Source of the DNA: Cystobacter ferrugineus
GTDB taxonomy: Bacteria > Myxococcota > Myxococcia > Myxococcales > Myxococcaceae
Length of the DNA: 64,000 bases
Assembly: GCF_001887355.1 (NCBI RefSeq)
Contig: NZ_MPIN01000010.1
Location: 280,813 to 344,812 of the forward strand
Direction: 5' to 3'
Under the pieces are notes generated by a model. That model was not told the DNA's origin and did no database searches. It saw only the letters and a list, made by a program, of their open reading frames with translations. The position numbers were made by a program, and so were the translations under genes. How positions within the stretch are numbered: the first letter of the stretch is position 1; every line of letters starts with the position of its first letter. This document shows, piece by piece, positions 35,455 to 44,956 of the stretch.

Positions 35455-36546
35455 TCAACGAAGAGCGTCTCGGTCCGTTGACTGTTCGAACGGGTGCTTG
35501 CCAGTGAGCGTTTCGATCGCGAGAAGGCCGAAGGCGTATACATCTGATGCTTCAGATGGCGGGCGACTATCCCAACACTCGGGGGCGAGGTATAGAGGTG
35601 TCCCAAAACCTTGGCCTAGAGGCAGGCCGGGCATAGCGCTGGCGCGCGCCAAGCCGAAGTCTGTGATCTTCGCGCGGAAGCCGTGGCTGATGAGGATGTT
35701 CTCTGGTTTGAGATCTGCATGAACGAATCCAAAAATTCTCTCATGACAATAGAGCATTCCTGCTACAACGCCGCCCAATATTGATCGCTTCTCTTGTTCA
35801 CGAAGCGCCTTCGCCTTTATCCAATCAGACAAGGTCGTCCGGCCCTGAGGTCCCGGATGAACGGCTTCCAACACGAGAACAACCTGATGCTCGGTGCGCG
35901 TCTTGATGTCATAGAGAGAGACGATGTTCGGATGTTCGCCGAGCCCAAGCCAGACGGACGCCTCACGTCGGATTGACTCAAGGTCAACGTTCTCAGAACT
36001 CACCGCGAGTTTGCACACGACCATACGCGAGTCAGCAGCAGTATCGAGGCATAGATATACCTGACCAAAAGCGCCGGTCCGAGCGCCAAGAACTTCATAC
36101 CGCCCCAGTAGTCGCGCACCGTGCTCTCGATAGACTTTCCCAATCGCCTGTTGCATCTGTTCTGATGTAAGTTGGCTGAAGCTTGCTTCTTCTGTGACTC
36201 TTCGGAGTTTGATCTCGAGCTCGCGCTCCCTTCGAGCATATGGGCCTTGTGTAACGGGCGGCCATGCCGTTGCGTACCAATCCTGGACCTCTAGAGGCCT
36301 CCCGTTTCTGAATATTTCAGAAACGTCAAAAAGAATATTGTGCCTTCGCAAACAGCAGGCGCAGCGGGCTTCACATCTCTCATGGGTTACTGCGGGGCCA
36401 CGGACGAGTTCAAATCGAATCGCAACGAGGTCACCGCCACAGGCACAGCGACCGACAAGATATGAATGCTCCTCCCAGATGTTCTCAACACGCACAGCAT
36501 TTGATAGAAGTTGCCTCCGCCTCGCCTTACTCTTCTTTCCGGACAT
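35455..36546 (-). CDS. Ser/Thr protein kinase with N-terminal zinc ribbon, ended early by TGA
   Basis: The 363-residue product has an N-terminal Cys cluster (GRCACGGD ... RCEARCACCLRRH) like a zinc ribbon, then a Hanks-type kinase: Gly-rich ARTGAFGQVYLCLD, Lys in MVVCKLAV, catalytic loop FVHADLKPENIL (HAD in place of HRD), ITDFGLA and YLAPECWD. It stops at TGA 35455-35457, before subdomain XI, which continues in frame downstream. The C-lobe is therefore incomplete. GC content is clearly lower than in the housekeeping genes. The ATG at 36546 begins the conserved N-terminus. Confidence 0.82.
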   Translation of the reverse strand: MSGKKSKARRRQLLSNAVRVENIWEEHSYLVGRCACGGDLVAIRFELVRGPAVTHERCEARCACCLRRHNILFDVSEIFRNGRPLEVQDWYATAWPPVTQGPYARRERELEIKLRRVTEEASFSQLTSEQMQQAIGKVYREHGARLLGRYEVLGARTGAFGQVYLCLDTAADSRMVVCKLAVSSENVDLESIRREASVWLGLGEHPNIVSLYDIKTRTEHQVVLVLEAVHPGPQGRTTLSDWIKAKALREQEKRSILGGVVAGMLYCHERIFGFVHADLKPENILISHGFRAKITDFGLARASAMPGLPLGQGFGTPLYLAPECWDSRPPSEASDVYAFGLLAIETLTGKHPFEQSTDRDALR

Positions 36547-36714
36547 GATCTCACCCAGTTCTGCCGGCGATCCTTCTTCACGCTCGCCGATTTCACCACC
36601 AACTGCTCGTTCAACGCCAGCATCCGCCCGAGCACCTCGCCGCAGCGAACCCAGCGCCGTTCCGACCGCGGGTCGATCTGGAACGCGCTTTCACTCGAGT
36701 TGACTCCCTTGGTC

Positions 36715-37280
36715 AACGTTCCCTCAAGCAGGGGCGGAGCCGGGGCTGGAGGAGGAGAGCCCCGCCTTTGCCGCGACGGTGGAGGAGCCTTTGGACGGAG
36801 CGCACACCCCGTTTGGATTGGGCCGGGCTGCTGCGCAGGACGTTCGCCCTGGATGTGCTCGCATGCTTGATGTGTGGAGGCAGGCGTCGGGTCTTGGCGT
36901 ACGTGAAGGGAGCAGGAGGGGAGTGCGAGCGCTTCTGGAACACCTGGGGTTGCCCACGGCGAGTGCGCACTTGGCCCCTGCGCGAGGGCCGCCCCAGAGC
37001 GCGTGGTGTTGAAGCTCAGGCCGCCACAGCCAGCCAAGTACCTGCCGACGCCCCTGCTGGAAAAGCGGCTGGGCTGGGCTGGCGTGTGTCTGCTGGAGAT
37101 GAAAGGCTTCTGCGTCGGCTCGGCGTGCGGCTCATGGGCTCCCCGTCAGCGTCCCTCACATCCCGCTCTGCTCCCGCCCGCTACGCCCAAGAGGGCTCCT
37201 GTCCTTCCTATGCTCATGCTCTCTGCTCCAATCCCCTGCCCTCAACCGCGCCCCTATTTATCTTATGCGCTGTAATAGCA
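36715..37280 (+). mobile_element. IS91-family transposase remnant 2
   Basis: The C-terminal part of an IS91-family transposase is readable across frames: LRRTFALDVLACLMCGGRRR followed by VLAYVKGAGG, then EHLGLPTASAHLAPARGPPQ. Its left part (GTTCCCTCAAGCAGGGGCGG) is shared with remnant 3. The catalytic N-terminal region is absent. The 3' flank resembles that of remnant 1 (CCCTCAAC ... CGCCCC). It interrupts or abuts sequence upstream of the kinase gene. Confidence 0.6.
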
Positions 37281-37347
37281 GTTCTGCCCCTTGGCGTTGC
37301 GACGTATGTACCCACCGTCCCAAGTGCGATCGCTTCGATTTGTGTTT

Positions 37348-37608
37348 CTAGGCATCGAGGCTAATCCCCCGCCGCCGCAGCTCGCGAGCCGCCTCCTGCA
37401 AGTTCAGCTTGGCAGTGAGCACGTTCGGGTTCGCGGCAAGTGTCTGCTTCGCATTCCGGTACAGCTCGACCCAGTACGAGTCAGGCTTCGCTGCTCGGAC
37501 CTGCTGAAAGTGCTCCGCAACATCGATGCCGCCTCGGTTGCGCCCGGTGCCGTTCCGGCGCCGCCTGCGCAGGTGCGCCTTCGTTGGTTTTGGATGCTTC
37601 TCGCTCAT
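37348..37608 (-). CDS. Small basic hypothetical protein
   Basis: The 86-residue protein starts MSEKHPKPTKAHLRRRRRNG and continues with a helical region (EHFQQVRAAKPDSYWVELYR). Its end, LNLQEAARELRRRGISLD, resembles DNA-binding or mobile-element accessory proteins but matches no family I know. The ATG has AAGGAG eight bases upstream, so the start is well supported although the frame runs 60 codons further. Confidence 0.6.
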   Translation of the reverse strand: MSEKHPKPTKAHLRRRRRNGTGRNRGGIDVAEHFQQVRAAKPDSYWVELYRNAKQTLAANPNVLTAKLNLQEAARELRRRGISLDA

Positions 37609-37962
37609 GCTGTTAGCTCCTTGCGGACTCCAGTCGCCAGTGGAAACAGAGTGGGAACAAACCCAAGTCGCGAGGGGATACTCCCTCTGTAGAAGCCCTT
37701 TTCGCAAGGCGGTTTTACGTCCGCTGCGTCTGCCAGTTTCGCCGCTCAAGCATGCGGCCCACGATACTCTAAGCGTGCAGGCTCGCAATGCTGCGCTACT
37801 GTCGATCGCAAAGCATGCCTGAGTACTCGGACATTACCGTTACATCGAAGCGCTCCAGAATCGCGTCGTCGGTCAGTCGCTGGAGGCGGTTCGACTGGCG
37901 AGCCCGTTTGTCCTCCGCTCGGTTGACCCGCCGATCCGCGAGGTCTCAGGCGCATAAGAAGG

Positions 37963-38180
37963 ATGGAACGACTGTTCCCTCAAGCAGGGGCGGAGTCGGG
38001 GCAGGAGGAGGAGAGCCTTGCCTTTGCCGCGATGGTGGAGGAGCCGAGGAAGGAGCGCATACCCCGTTTGGCCCGGACCGGGCTGCTGCGCAGGACGTTC
38101 GCCCTGGATGTGCTCGCGTGCTTGAGGTGTGGGGGCAGGCGTCGGGTCTTGGCGTACGTGAAGGGAGCAGGAGGGGTGAG
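37963..38180 (+). mobile_element. IS91-family transposase remnant 3
   Basis: This stretch encodes about 70 residues in one frame, ending LLRRTFALDVLACLRCGGRR then RVLAYVKGAGG, the C-terminal zinc-like part of an IS91 transposase. At 38181 the frame passes directly into an integrase C-terminus, so the two remnants form one 125-residue open frame that is probably meaningless. Confidence 0.6.
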
Positions 38181-38391
38181 GCACATCTATGGCAGCCACC
38201 TCACCATGTGGGGTGTCCCGCTCAAGGTCATCCAGGCGCTGATGGGCCATGCGACCATCGAGATGTCCATGCGGTACGCCCACCTCGCGCCCGAGGCCCG
38301 GGAGAGCGCCGGGCAGCAGCTCGACCTGCCCGTGCGCTAGGCTCCAAGCCGTTCCGGGCAGAAGCGTCGAAGGGGCACACTGGGGGAACAT
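38181..38391 (+). pseudogene. Tyrosine integrase C-terminal remnant plus downstream scar, copy 2
   Basis: About 53 residues match the end of the intact integrase at 49348-49509: IYGSHLTMWGVPLKVIQALM, then GHATIEMSMRYAHLAPEARE with the catalytic His and Tyr. The sequence after the stop (38371-38391, AGGGGCACACTG ...) also matches the intact gene's downstream region. Everything before the second catalytic Arg is gone. This is the relic of an earlier element of the same type. Confidence 0.8.
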
Positions 38392-38402
38392 AAACGGCGC
38401 GC

Positions 38403-39356
38403 TTACTGCGCCCTGGCTTTGCCCTCCGGGAAGGTGACGTTCCCGAGGGTGACGGTACGCGGCCCGCCTGCCTCCCACAGCTTGAGGGTACAGGGGCAGC
38501 CGAGCTGCGCGCTCTCCCCCTCGATGCCCACCACGACGGCACCGGCCCCATTCGCGGGAATGGGCTCCTGCTGCCACCGGGTAAGCTCCACCTCTTCCCC
38601 CGTCGAGTCCACCAGCGCCGCCCCCGCCAGCGTCCAGGGCTCCGTGCCGGGGTTTAAGAGGAGCAGCCGCACAGCCACGCTTGCCGGGCGAGTCTCCTTG
38701 GTGCGTGTGTAGCTGTAGCTCCAGGCGTCATCGAGCCCGAGCGCGGTGGCTGGCCGCTTCCTCAGATCCAGCTCAATGTCCTTGGACGCCACTACCCCGG
38801 CCCCCTCCAGCCACGCGGCTTCCATGAGTCCGCCCGGTCCCTCACGCTCGGCCAGAATCCGCGCCTTGTCCTCTTGACACTGGCGCGCTTCGGCCTGTGC
38901 TTCGTCACGCTCCTTCTTGAGCACCTCGGGCGGGCGCGGCTGCCGGAACACCTCCACGCGGCGCGTCCCTCTTGACGCATGACCCACGAGCCAAAAGCTC
39001 GCGGTTGCCGGAAGCGCGCCATCCGCGAAGCGCACCGTCACACGAACCCGTTCCCCCGGCAGATAACCCGTCTTGGGAATGACGTTGAGGCTCAGGCCCT
39101 CTTTACCTACGGACCAATCCGCAAGGCGGTTCTCTGGCTGAAACTCAACCGCTTCCACGGCGAGGCGGGAGTCAAAGAAGAACGTCGTCGGCTCGTCCGC
39201 GCTAGCGCACACTTCCAGCGCTCCCTCCGGAGAGCCTGCGGCCAAGTCAAAACGCGCCGTCGCGACACAGGGGGGGACGAGGGGCGGCTCTGCGGCTTGC
39301 GCAGCACCAGCGAGCAGGGCGGCCAGCAGGACGGCACCGGGAGAGGGGGGCAGCAC
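38403..39356 (-). CDS. DUF2381 family protein
   Basis: The 317-residue protein has a signal peptide (VLLAALLAGAAQAAE). The overall pattern fits DUF2381 (TIGR02268), a family nearly limited to myxobacteria: an N-terminal beta domain (RFDLAAGSPEGALEV, then VEFQPENRLADWSVGKEGLS), a short coiled coil (ERDEAQAEARQCQED) and a C-terminal beta domain (AVRLLLLNPGTEPWTLAGA). It follows the kinase gene by 32 bp; this kinase-DUF2381 pairing is common. The start is read as GTG at 39356. Confidence 0.85.
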   Translation of the reverse strand: MLPPSPGAVLLAALLAGAAQAAEPPLVPPCVATARFDLAAGSPEGALEVCASADEPTTFFFDSRLAVEAVEFQPENRLADWSVGKEGLSLNVIPKTGYLPGERVRVTVRFADGALPATASFWLVGHASRGTRRVEVFRQPRPPEVLKKERDEAQAEARQCQEDKARILAEREGPGGLMEAAWLEGAGVVASKDIELDLRKRPATALGLDDAWSYSYTRTKETRPASVAVRLLLLNPGTEPWTLAGAALVDSTGEEVELTRWQQEPIPANGAGAVVVGIEGESAQLGCPCTLKLWEAGGPRTVTLGNVTFPEGKARAQ

Positions 39357-39388
39357 GGAAACTCAACCTCCAAAGAGCACGGCAAGGA

Positions 39389-41566
39389 TTAGGGTTGCCC
39401 GGTGGGCCGAATGAGCTTAACTCGTGTGTGTGTCTTGGCGTTGCCGGGCGTGCTTCCGGGATAGAGGCACACGCCCAAGCCGGGGGGACAATCAAAATGC
39501 TTGTCGTGCTCGTCCGTGTAGCCCGTGACGCCTTTCAGGCCAGCAACCAAACACACGGGGACAGTCCCCACGCCTGGAATCTTCGCCTCGGTGAAGGTGC
39601 CGAAAAGGCGGTCGTCGCCGAGCTGCCACTGTCCAAGTAGCAGGGTGCCGACAGGCAGCTTGCCAACTCTCCCGTATCCAACGCCACCGACCTCACCCAC
39701 CTGGAGGGTAACAGGGCCATCCTTCACCCTGACCACCTCTCCGGGCTCACCCTTGTACCCTTTGACCGTGGCGGTGTTGCCGCCGAACTCAACGTCGAAC
39801 TGCTCGTGGGTCTTCCGCCAATCCTGGGGGCAGGAAATCGCGGGGGGCTCGGGGCGCACCTGGGTTGTACTGCCAGTACAGCCTGCGGCCAGCGTACAGC
39901 CAGCAACGGCAGCAGCGGCCACGGTCGCGGGCTTCATCGGAAGGCGGAGCCCTGCGCGTTGCGTCTGAGTCTCGTTCTTCTTCGTTTCAGTGGGCGTGCG
40001 AGGCATGGCGTTGACTGTCGGCGCGGGAGGTAGAGCCCCTGCGGGCGCCGCGCCTTCTCCAGGGAAAGATTCCAGCGGCTTCGAGGCTGGCGCCACTTCG
40101 TGACCGTCCACGACTCCCCCGGCCGAGCCATGGGGCGGAGACATGGACGGTCGCGTCAGCTCGGGCCCGCCCTTGCCGGTGTGACTCGAAAGGCCAAGCC
40201 CCCACAGGCCCGCGCTCACGGACAGGCCCACGACGGACACGGTGGCCAGGGCCGCCACGAGCCCCAGGCGCCACGGGGCACGGGAGAACCGGGCGGCCAC
40301 GGGCGGGGCGAGCTGCTCATGCGCTGGCGGTACGGAAGCGCTTGGAGCGGGCTTCCCGGCTTCTCCGGGCGGCTCGTGCTCTGCGGCGGGCGTCCCGGCC
40401 TCACGCGGGGCGCCCACCGTTGGGATTCGGTCCTGCTCCGCCTCCGGGATGGGGGCTCTTGGCGACTCTTCCGGTGAGCGAGCCAGAAGAAGGTCCAGTG
40501 CCTTTTTCGGACGCACGAGCCCACGCCGGGGCTGTTGCTTTCCACTCTTGCGAAAAGCGCGCAGAACCTCGTTGGGTTCCTGGAGCCCCGGGTCCTCCAG
40601 GGTCGTCGTGACCTGGGGGTCGTGGGGGTCCACGAGGGGCACCTCCCAGGTGGCGTCATTCTCCGCTTGGGTCAACGCCCCTTGGAGGGCCGAACACAGC
40701 TCCGGCACTGTCGCGTAGCGCTCAGCAGGCCATTCGGCCAGCATCTTCATGCACACCCGAGAGACGGCCAGCGGCACGCGAGAATTGAGCAGGTGAGGCG
40801 CCACGGGCCGCCGCGTCAGGATGCGCTCGGCCAGTCCTTGCGCTTCCCCCTCGTCCGTCCTCTCCCCGAAAGGGTACACATCCGTCAGCAGCCAGTAGAA
40901 CGTGACGCCCAGCGCCCACAGCTCGTCCGTGGGGGTGTATTCATAATGAGCCGTGGTGTCCGCGTTCTCGCGCAGGAAGCGCAAGGGCTCCGGGGCGCGG
41001 AACTCTGGCGTTGCAGGTGGAATCCGCGCCTCCGTGAGACACGCCACGCCGCCCAGAGAAGCGATACCAAAATCAATCAACACCGGGCGTTCGCTCTTTT
41101 CGCGAATCAGGATATTGGAGGGCTTCAAGTCGCGATGAAACACCCCCGCCCCATGCACTTCCCCCAGCGTTTGCGCCACGTCCAACACGATATGCACGCA
41201 CTTGCGTAAGGAGGGATTGCACTTGAGTGCAAACGCTTCCAGCGTGTCTCCCGGCACGTACTCCATGACGATATAGGGGTAACCTCTCGCGGGATGCGGC
41301 CAGAAGTCCGAGCCTACGTAACGCACGACGCCCGGATTCTCCAGGAGAACGAGGATACCGATTTCTCGCTTGGTTCTCCCGTCCATGGGGCCGGGAAGCA
41401 GTTTCAATGCGAAGAGGCGGCCCCCGCGCTCGACCTTGTACACGACGCCACGGCCCCCCGCGCCCAACCGCGTGACGACCTTGTAATCCCCGATGGCCTC
41501 GTCGGTGTCGGGATCCCTTCTTGCAACGTACACGCGGGCTACCTCCTCAGTGGCGGAGCGTAGCAT
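39389..41566 (-). CDS. Ser/Thr protein kinase fused to a lipoprotein-like C-terminal domain
   Basis: The 725-residue protein has a full Hanks kinase domain: TRLGAGGRGVVYKV, Lys in FALKLLPG, VFHRDLKPSNIL, LIDFGIAS, FRAPEPL. A Pro/Ala-rich juxtamembrane region and a TM helix (LVAALATVSVVGLSVSAGLW) follow. About 543 residues in is a second hydrophobic stretch with a lipobox-like MKPATVAAAAVAGCTLAAGC and a 150-residue beta-rich domain. The latter looks like a separate lipoprotein fused in frame; ATG 39937 could start it alone, but no ribosome-binding site is seen. ATG 41566 is chosen over one 24 codons upstream. Confidence 0.85.
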   Translation of the reverse strand: MLRSATEEVARVYVARRDPDTDEAIGDYKVVTRLGAGGRGVVYKVERGGRLFALKLLPGPMDGRTKREIGILVLLENPGVVRYVGSDFWPHPARGYPYIVMEYVPGDTLEAFALKCNPSLRKCVHIVLDVAQTLGEVHGAGVFHRDLKPSNILIREKSERPVLIDFGIASLGGVACLTEARIPPATPEFRAPEPLRFLRENADTTAHYEYTPTDELWALGVTFYWLLTDVYPFGERTDEGEAQGLAERILTRRPVAPHLLNSRVPLAVSRVCMKMLAEWPAERYATVPELCSALQGALTQAENDATWEVPLVDPHDPQVTTTLEDPGLQEPNEVLRAFRKSGKQQPRRGLVRPKKALDLLLARSPEESPRAPIPEAEQDRIPTVGAPREAGTPAAEHEPPGEAGKPAPSASVPPAHEQLAPPVAARFSRAPWRLGLVAALATVSVVGLSVSAGLWGLGLSSHTGKGGPELTRPSMSPPHGSAGGVVDGHEVAPASKPLESFPGEGAAPAGALPPAPTVNAMPRTPTETKKNETQTQRAGLRLPMKPATVAAAAVAGCTLAAGCTGSTTQVRPEPPAISCPQDWRKTHEQFDVEFGGNTATVKGYKGEPGEVVRVKDGPVTLQVGEVGGVGYGRVGKLPVGTLLLGQWQLGDDRLFGTFTEAKIPGVGTVPVCLVAGLKGVTGYTDEHDKHFDCPPGLGVCLYPGSTPGNAKTHTRVKLIRPTGQP

Positions 41567-42278
41567 GACCGCCGGGATGCGGCTCGGAAGGCAGGACCAG
41601 CGGCGATGGGTGGACCCTCCTCTGTGGCTCCCGTCCATGCGCGACCGCCTCCAGTCCGCGCCAGGCCCTCAGTCGAGGCGGGCCTTCCTATCGGCACGGC
41701 CACAGGGCCACGAACCCGCAGCGCGTGCAGCATGCCCTTGAACGGCAAGCCCGACTGGAGCGGACGCGGGGAAGAGGGGCCGCGCCTGGGAGGCCATCCA
41801 CCTGCCCGCCGTGGAGCTGTTGAGCCTTGGGAGGTTGAAGAGGGCACGGGCACGGCGCGGTGATGACCCTCTCGGCGTGAAACCACCAGCAGAAGGCCAC
41901 TACCCGTTCTCCAACACCGTGCGACCCGGCCCCTGGGACCGTCCTTCTCGACTTCTCCAGCGCGGGCGATGACGCACCAGTTCGCAGCCTTCCGGCTTCG
42001 TTGACGCTGTGAACGCTCTGCCCGCGCTGATTCGCGCATGGCGGGCCCGGCCAGGGCGCGTGCGCAGCGACTCAGGCAGGCCGCCTTGATGCTTGCCGGA
42101 AGTGAAGAGGGTCACAGGGGGCACACGGCAACGCCCTGCGAGCGGTGCAGGTGTTACGGAACCTGCCCTCCCGCCAATCTCCGGGAAGCGCTCATAGGCC
42201 CGTTTGAGAGCGTCCAGGTGGGCGGGGTTGTCCAGGTCGAGCGGCGCATCGGTGAGCCCGAGGCGCGCGACCTCCATT
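41567..42278. other. Region without an intact gene upstream of the kinase
   Basis: About 700 bp with no convincing complete gene. A minus-strand frame near 42170-42280 reads VARLGLTDAPLDLDNPAHLD and ALKRAYERFPEI, which looks like a protein fragment, but I cannot name it. The rest probably holds the kinase promoter. Confidence 0.4.
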
Positions 42279-42911
42279 CTACAACGGCATGCGGTCCTTC
42301 GCTCCTCCGAGCAGTTCGAAAGCGGCGTCCCATGTCTGGGAATCAGATTCAGCACGCGGCGGCAGACGGTCGTAGGCGTGTAGGTCGTCCTCGTCCGGGG
42401 CCCGCGGGTCAGCGCCTGCGGCGAGCAGTAGCTTGATCATGGGTAGGTCCAGTCGAAGTGCCGCATGCCCGAGAGCGGTGAGCCCGGACAGCCCGCCCCA
42501 ATCGTTGATGGTCCGGGCGGCCCCCGCGTACAGGAGCAGCGCCGCCATGGAAAGGCTGCCCACCTCCGCGCATGCCCGCAGCGGCATGATGCCTTCGCTG
42601 CTGCGCACATTGGGGTCGGCCCCCGCCCTCACGAGCACTTCGAGGGCCTCTACCTCTTGCTCGCAAACGGCCGTCAACAATGGGGTCTGGTCCCGCTTGG
42701 CGTCCCAAGCGTTGACGTCCGCGCCGTGCTCGATGAGCGCCTGGAGTACGTCGACCTCGCCTCCATCGTAAAGTGCGAAGATGGCCTCTTGCAGCGGACG
42801 CAGCCCCCGCTCCTCTGACTGCGGCTCGTTCGGATCGGCTCCCCCAGCCAGCAGTGCCTTGACCCGAGCTGTATCGTGCTGTTCGATCGCTGCGAAGAGT
42901 TCTTTCGACAT
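42279..42911 (-). CDS. Ankyrin-repeat protein, putative immunity protein
   Basis: The 210-residue protein is made of ankyrin repeats (ALLAGGADPNEPQSEERGL, ALIEHGADVNAWDAKRDQTP, VLVRAGADPNVRSSEGIMPL, LLLAAGADPRAPDEDDLHAY). It lacks a signal peptide, so it acts in the cytosol. It begins three bases after the lipoprotein toxin stop. Ankyrin proteins are a known class of immunity proteins in polymorphic toxin systems, so it likely neutralises that toxin; this is inference from context. Confidence 0.85.
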   Translation of the reverse strand: MSKELFAAIEQHDTARVKALLAGGADPNEPQSEERGLRPLQEAIFALYDGGEVDVLQALIEHGADVNAWDAKRDQTPLLTAVCEQEVEALEVLVRAGADPNVRSSEGIMPLRACAEVGSLSMAALLLYAGAARTINDWGGLSGLTALGHAALRLDLPMIKLLLAAGADPRAPDEDDLHAYDRLPPRAESDSQTWDAAFELLGGAKDRMPL

Positions 42912-42914
42912 GAC

Positions 42915-43934
42915 TCACTTATCCGTCATTGGATGACCCGGGGCGCAATTTGTTGCTTCGAGTGGCTTCAGGTTTTTAATGCCCTGTTCAACATCGTCCA
43001 TTGCTTGATCATGGCCAGGATCAGATTTCCCCCCAAAGCAGTCTCTCCGGATCTCCTCCCGTTTATCAAGAACTTTCTGCATGGCTGCAAGACGCAGCCG
43101 GATCCTGGAGCACGGTGTCACCGGGTACCATCTTTTGTTCGACGAATTGGGCCGTCTTGGATCTAGAGGGGGGATTGTTTTGTAGAGTGCGAACTTCTGC
43201 TCACGATGTTTGTCGAGGTCGCTGTTCTTACATGTTTGATCAGGGTAACGAGGAATACGGTCATACTCCTCGACGCTGGTGTAGAACTTACCCGTCGCTG
43301 GATTTACCGTGTTCCGCCAAGTCTTGGGTTCCCTGGCGGCCATCAGCGGGGCCGAATCAAAGTCCGGCTCGGCATCTTGCGGTGAAAACTCCTCCATGAG
43401 CCGTCGCGACTCCTCCGCCACCTCCCGCAGACGGGCCTCGTACTCCCCTTGCGCGTCCACCCACTCCGGGCGACGGTCGATCTCCGGCCCAGCGGTGCTG
43501 GAGGGGTAGAGTAGCACGAGGCACACGAGCAACGGGCCCACTCGGGGGAAAACTTCAACCCACGTTCTGGCACGGCCCACCTGGGAGAGACCCTCCACCC
43601 CCCTCATCACCTGGGCGGTCTGCCCACTGGCTTTCGTGGCCTGGGAGAAGCGCTCGAAGGCTCGTTCCGCAGCGGTGAGTTTGCCCGCCAACGCTTCCCA
43701 TTGACTGGGCTCCAGGTCATTGCGCGCCTGGAGGAGCAGCGCCCTGGCTTGTTCCAGGTCCGCCTTTCCGATGGGCGGCTGCTCGACGTCCGTCCGCGCG
43801 GAGACGAACTGAAGGCGCGGGTGCGAGGGAGGTGCCGGGGCGAAGGTGGAGGACCGTGACAGCGAGGGCGAGGGGGGCGCGCTCGCGCAGGCGGACACCC
43901 AGAGGAGAAGTGCAAAGCACACTCGGAAGTGCAT
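42915..43934 (-). CDS. Lipoprotein polymorphic toxin with Ntox16-like C-terminus
   Basis: The 339-residue protein has a lipoprotein signal (FALLLWVSAC, Cys16), a helical middle (ADLEQARALLLQARNDLEPS, then LTAAERAFERFSQATKA) and a hydrophobic segment (VGPLLVCLVLLYPSS). Its C-terminal domain has WRNTVNPATGKFYTSVEEYD, PCSRIRLRLAAMQKVL and CFGGKSDPGHDQAMDDVEQG. The last elements resemble the Ntox16 toxin domain as I remember it. A lipoprotein toxin fits the Sit-type outer-membrane-exchange toxins of myxobacteria. GGAGG lies eight bases before the ATG. Confidence 0.72.
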   Translation of the reverse strand: MHFRVCFALLLWVSACASAPPSPSLSRSSTFAPAPPSHPRLQFVSARTDVEQPPIGKADLEQARALLLQARNDLEPSQWEALAGKLTAAERAFERFSQATKASGQTAQVMRGVEGLSQVGRARTWVEVFPRVGPLLVCLVLLYPSSTAGPEIDRRPEWVDAQGEYEARLREVAEESRRLMEEFSPQDAEPDFDSAPLMAAREPKTWRNTVNPATGKFYTSVEEYDRIPRYPDQTCKNSDLDKHREQKFALYKTIPPLDPRRPNSSNKRWYPVTPCSRIRLRLAAMQKVLDKREEIRRDCFGGKSDPGHDQAMDDVEQGIKNLKPLEATNCAPGHPMTDK

Positions 43935-44956
43935 GAATACGTCCTCCAACCCATTTGGGACCTGGGGGGTCCTGGTAGAACTGTACGGAGTATGCAGGCG
44001 CGCTCTGACAGCGACGGTTCCAAGGGCTCGAGTGCGAAACATGGCGTGGGCCGGGACCTGTCGTGACGGGCTTGGGGTACGCATGGACTTCCCAGCACGG
44101 GCCGGAGAAGGTTGCGCCGCAGCGGCACTTCGCGGGGTGAGGGTCGTGAAGATCCAATCCCGGGGCCAGAGGAGTGATGGGTGCCGAAGTTCCGTGCGGA
44201 GAGCACGCACCCGTGACGTGGAGAAGGGCGCCAACGTGAGGACGGCTATGTGAGCCGGGGCGCAGCGCCCCAGGTCCCCACCTGTCGGGGCGAGGGACGA
44301 GCCGCACGCCCCAGCAGTCCGGGCCGGGGTGCGGAACGACAGAAGCGGCGCGGCGTGCCCTGGACGTGGAGGGGCTCCAGGAGCGCGGCAGCCGACGTCG
44401 GCATCAGGTGGTCAACGCGACGCCAACAAGGGCACGGCAAGGGGCTGGAGGGCCCCAGGAGCGCAGACGCTCCCCCCTTGGGGCTGACGGACACTGGAGG
44501 GGCGCAACAGCACGGGCAGGCCCGTGGAGCGCTTCGGGTGGACTCCCGGGCAGCCTCGTCACAGCGCTCCGGGCAACGTCCAGCCGGTGCCGGTGAAGTT
44601 TCGGCAAGTCGGTTTCGGCAACTACCTCAGCCTCGCCCCACACAAAACGGGACGCATGCTGGATGCGTTCAGGATCCAGCCTTCGGCGTGAACACATCGC
44701 CTTCAGACCCGCGAGATTTTTTGGAAATTTTCCCAGCGTGTACGACCGCCGAGCAAGGTTCCGAGTGACGGCGCTCCGGAAATCCGAACCGGGGGGAGTG
44801 TCTCAAGGCAGCCCCCTGCGCGAGCGGGCCGTTGAATGCCGGGTCTCACGAGCCACGAGCAAGCGGGCGTTGCCGCCCAGCAGTGACCGTGCCCGCGAGC
44901 CACCCGCAATAACCGCACGCATTTACCAACAAGAGGAGAGACAACGAAAAACAAAC
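43935..44956. other. Roughly 1-kb region between toxin and replication operon
   Basis: No convincing gene is seen despite several open frames, all with shadow-like composition. An A/T-rich patch (GATTTTTTGGAAATTTTCC, about 44717) may mark a promoter or operator for the rightward replication operon. The leftward promoter of the toxin-immunity pair must lie near 43950-44100. Confidence 0.4.

Noticed and set aside
35455..35457. Selenocysteine at the in-frame TGA of the kinase
   Set aside because: The position is in a surface loop of a kinase C-lobe where related kinases have an ordinary residue, no selenoprotein is known there, and no obvious SECIS-like hairpin follows.
41606..42278. Small genes between the kinase and the ankyrin gene
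   Set aside because: Several open frames exist on both strands but none has a ribosome-binding site, a domain or a natural composition.
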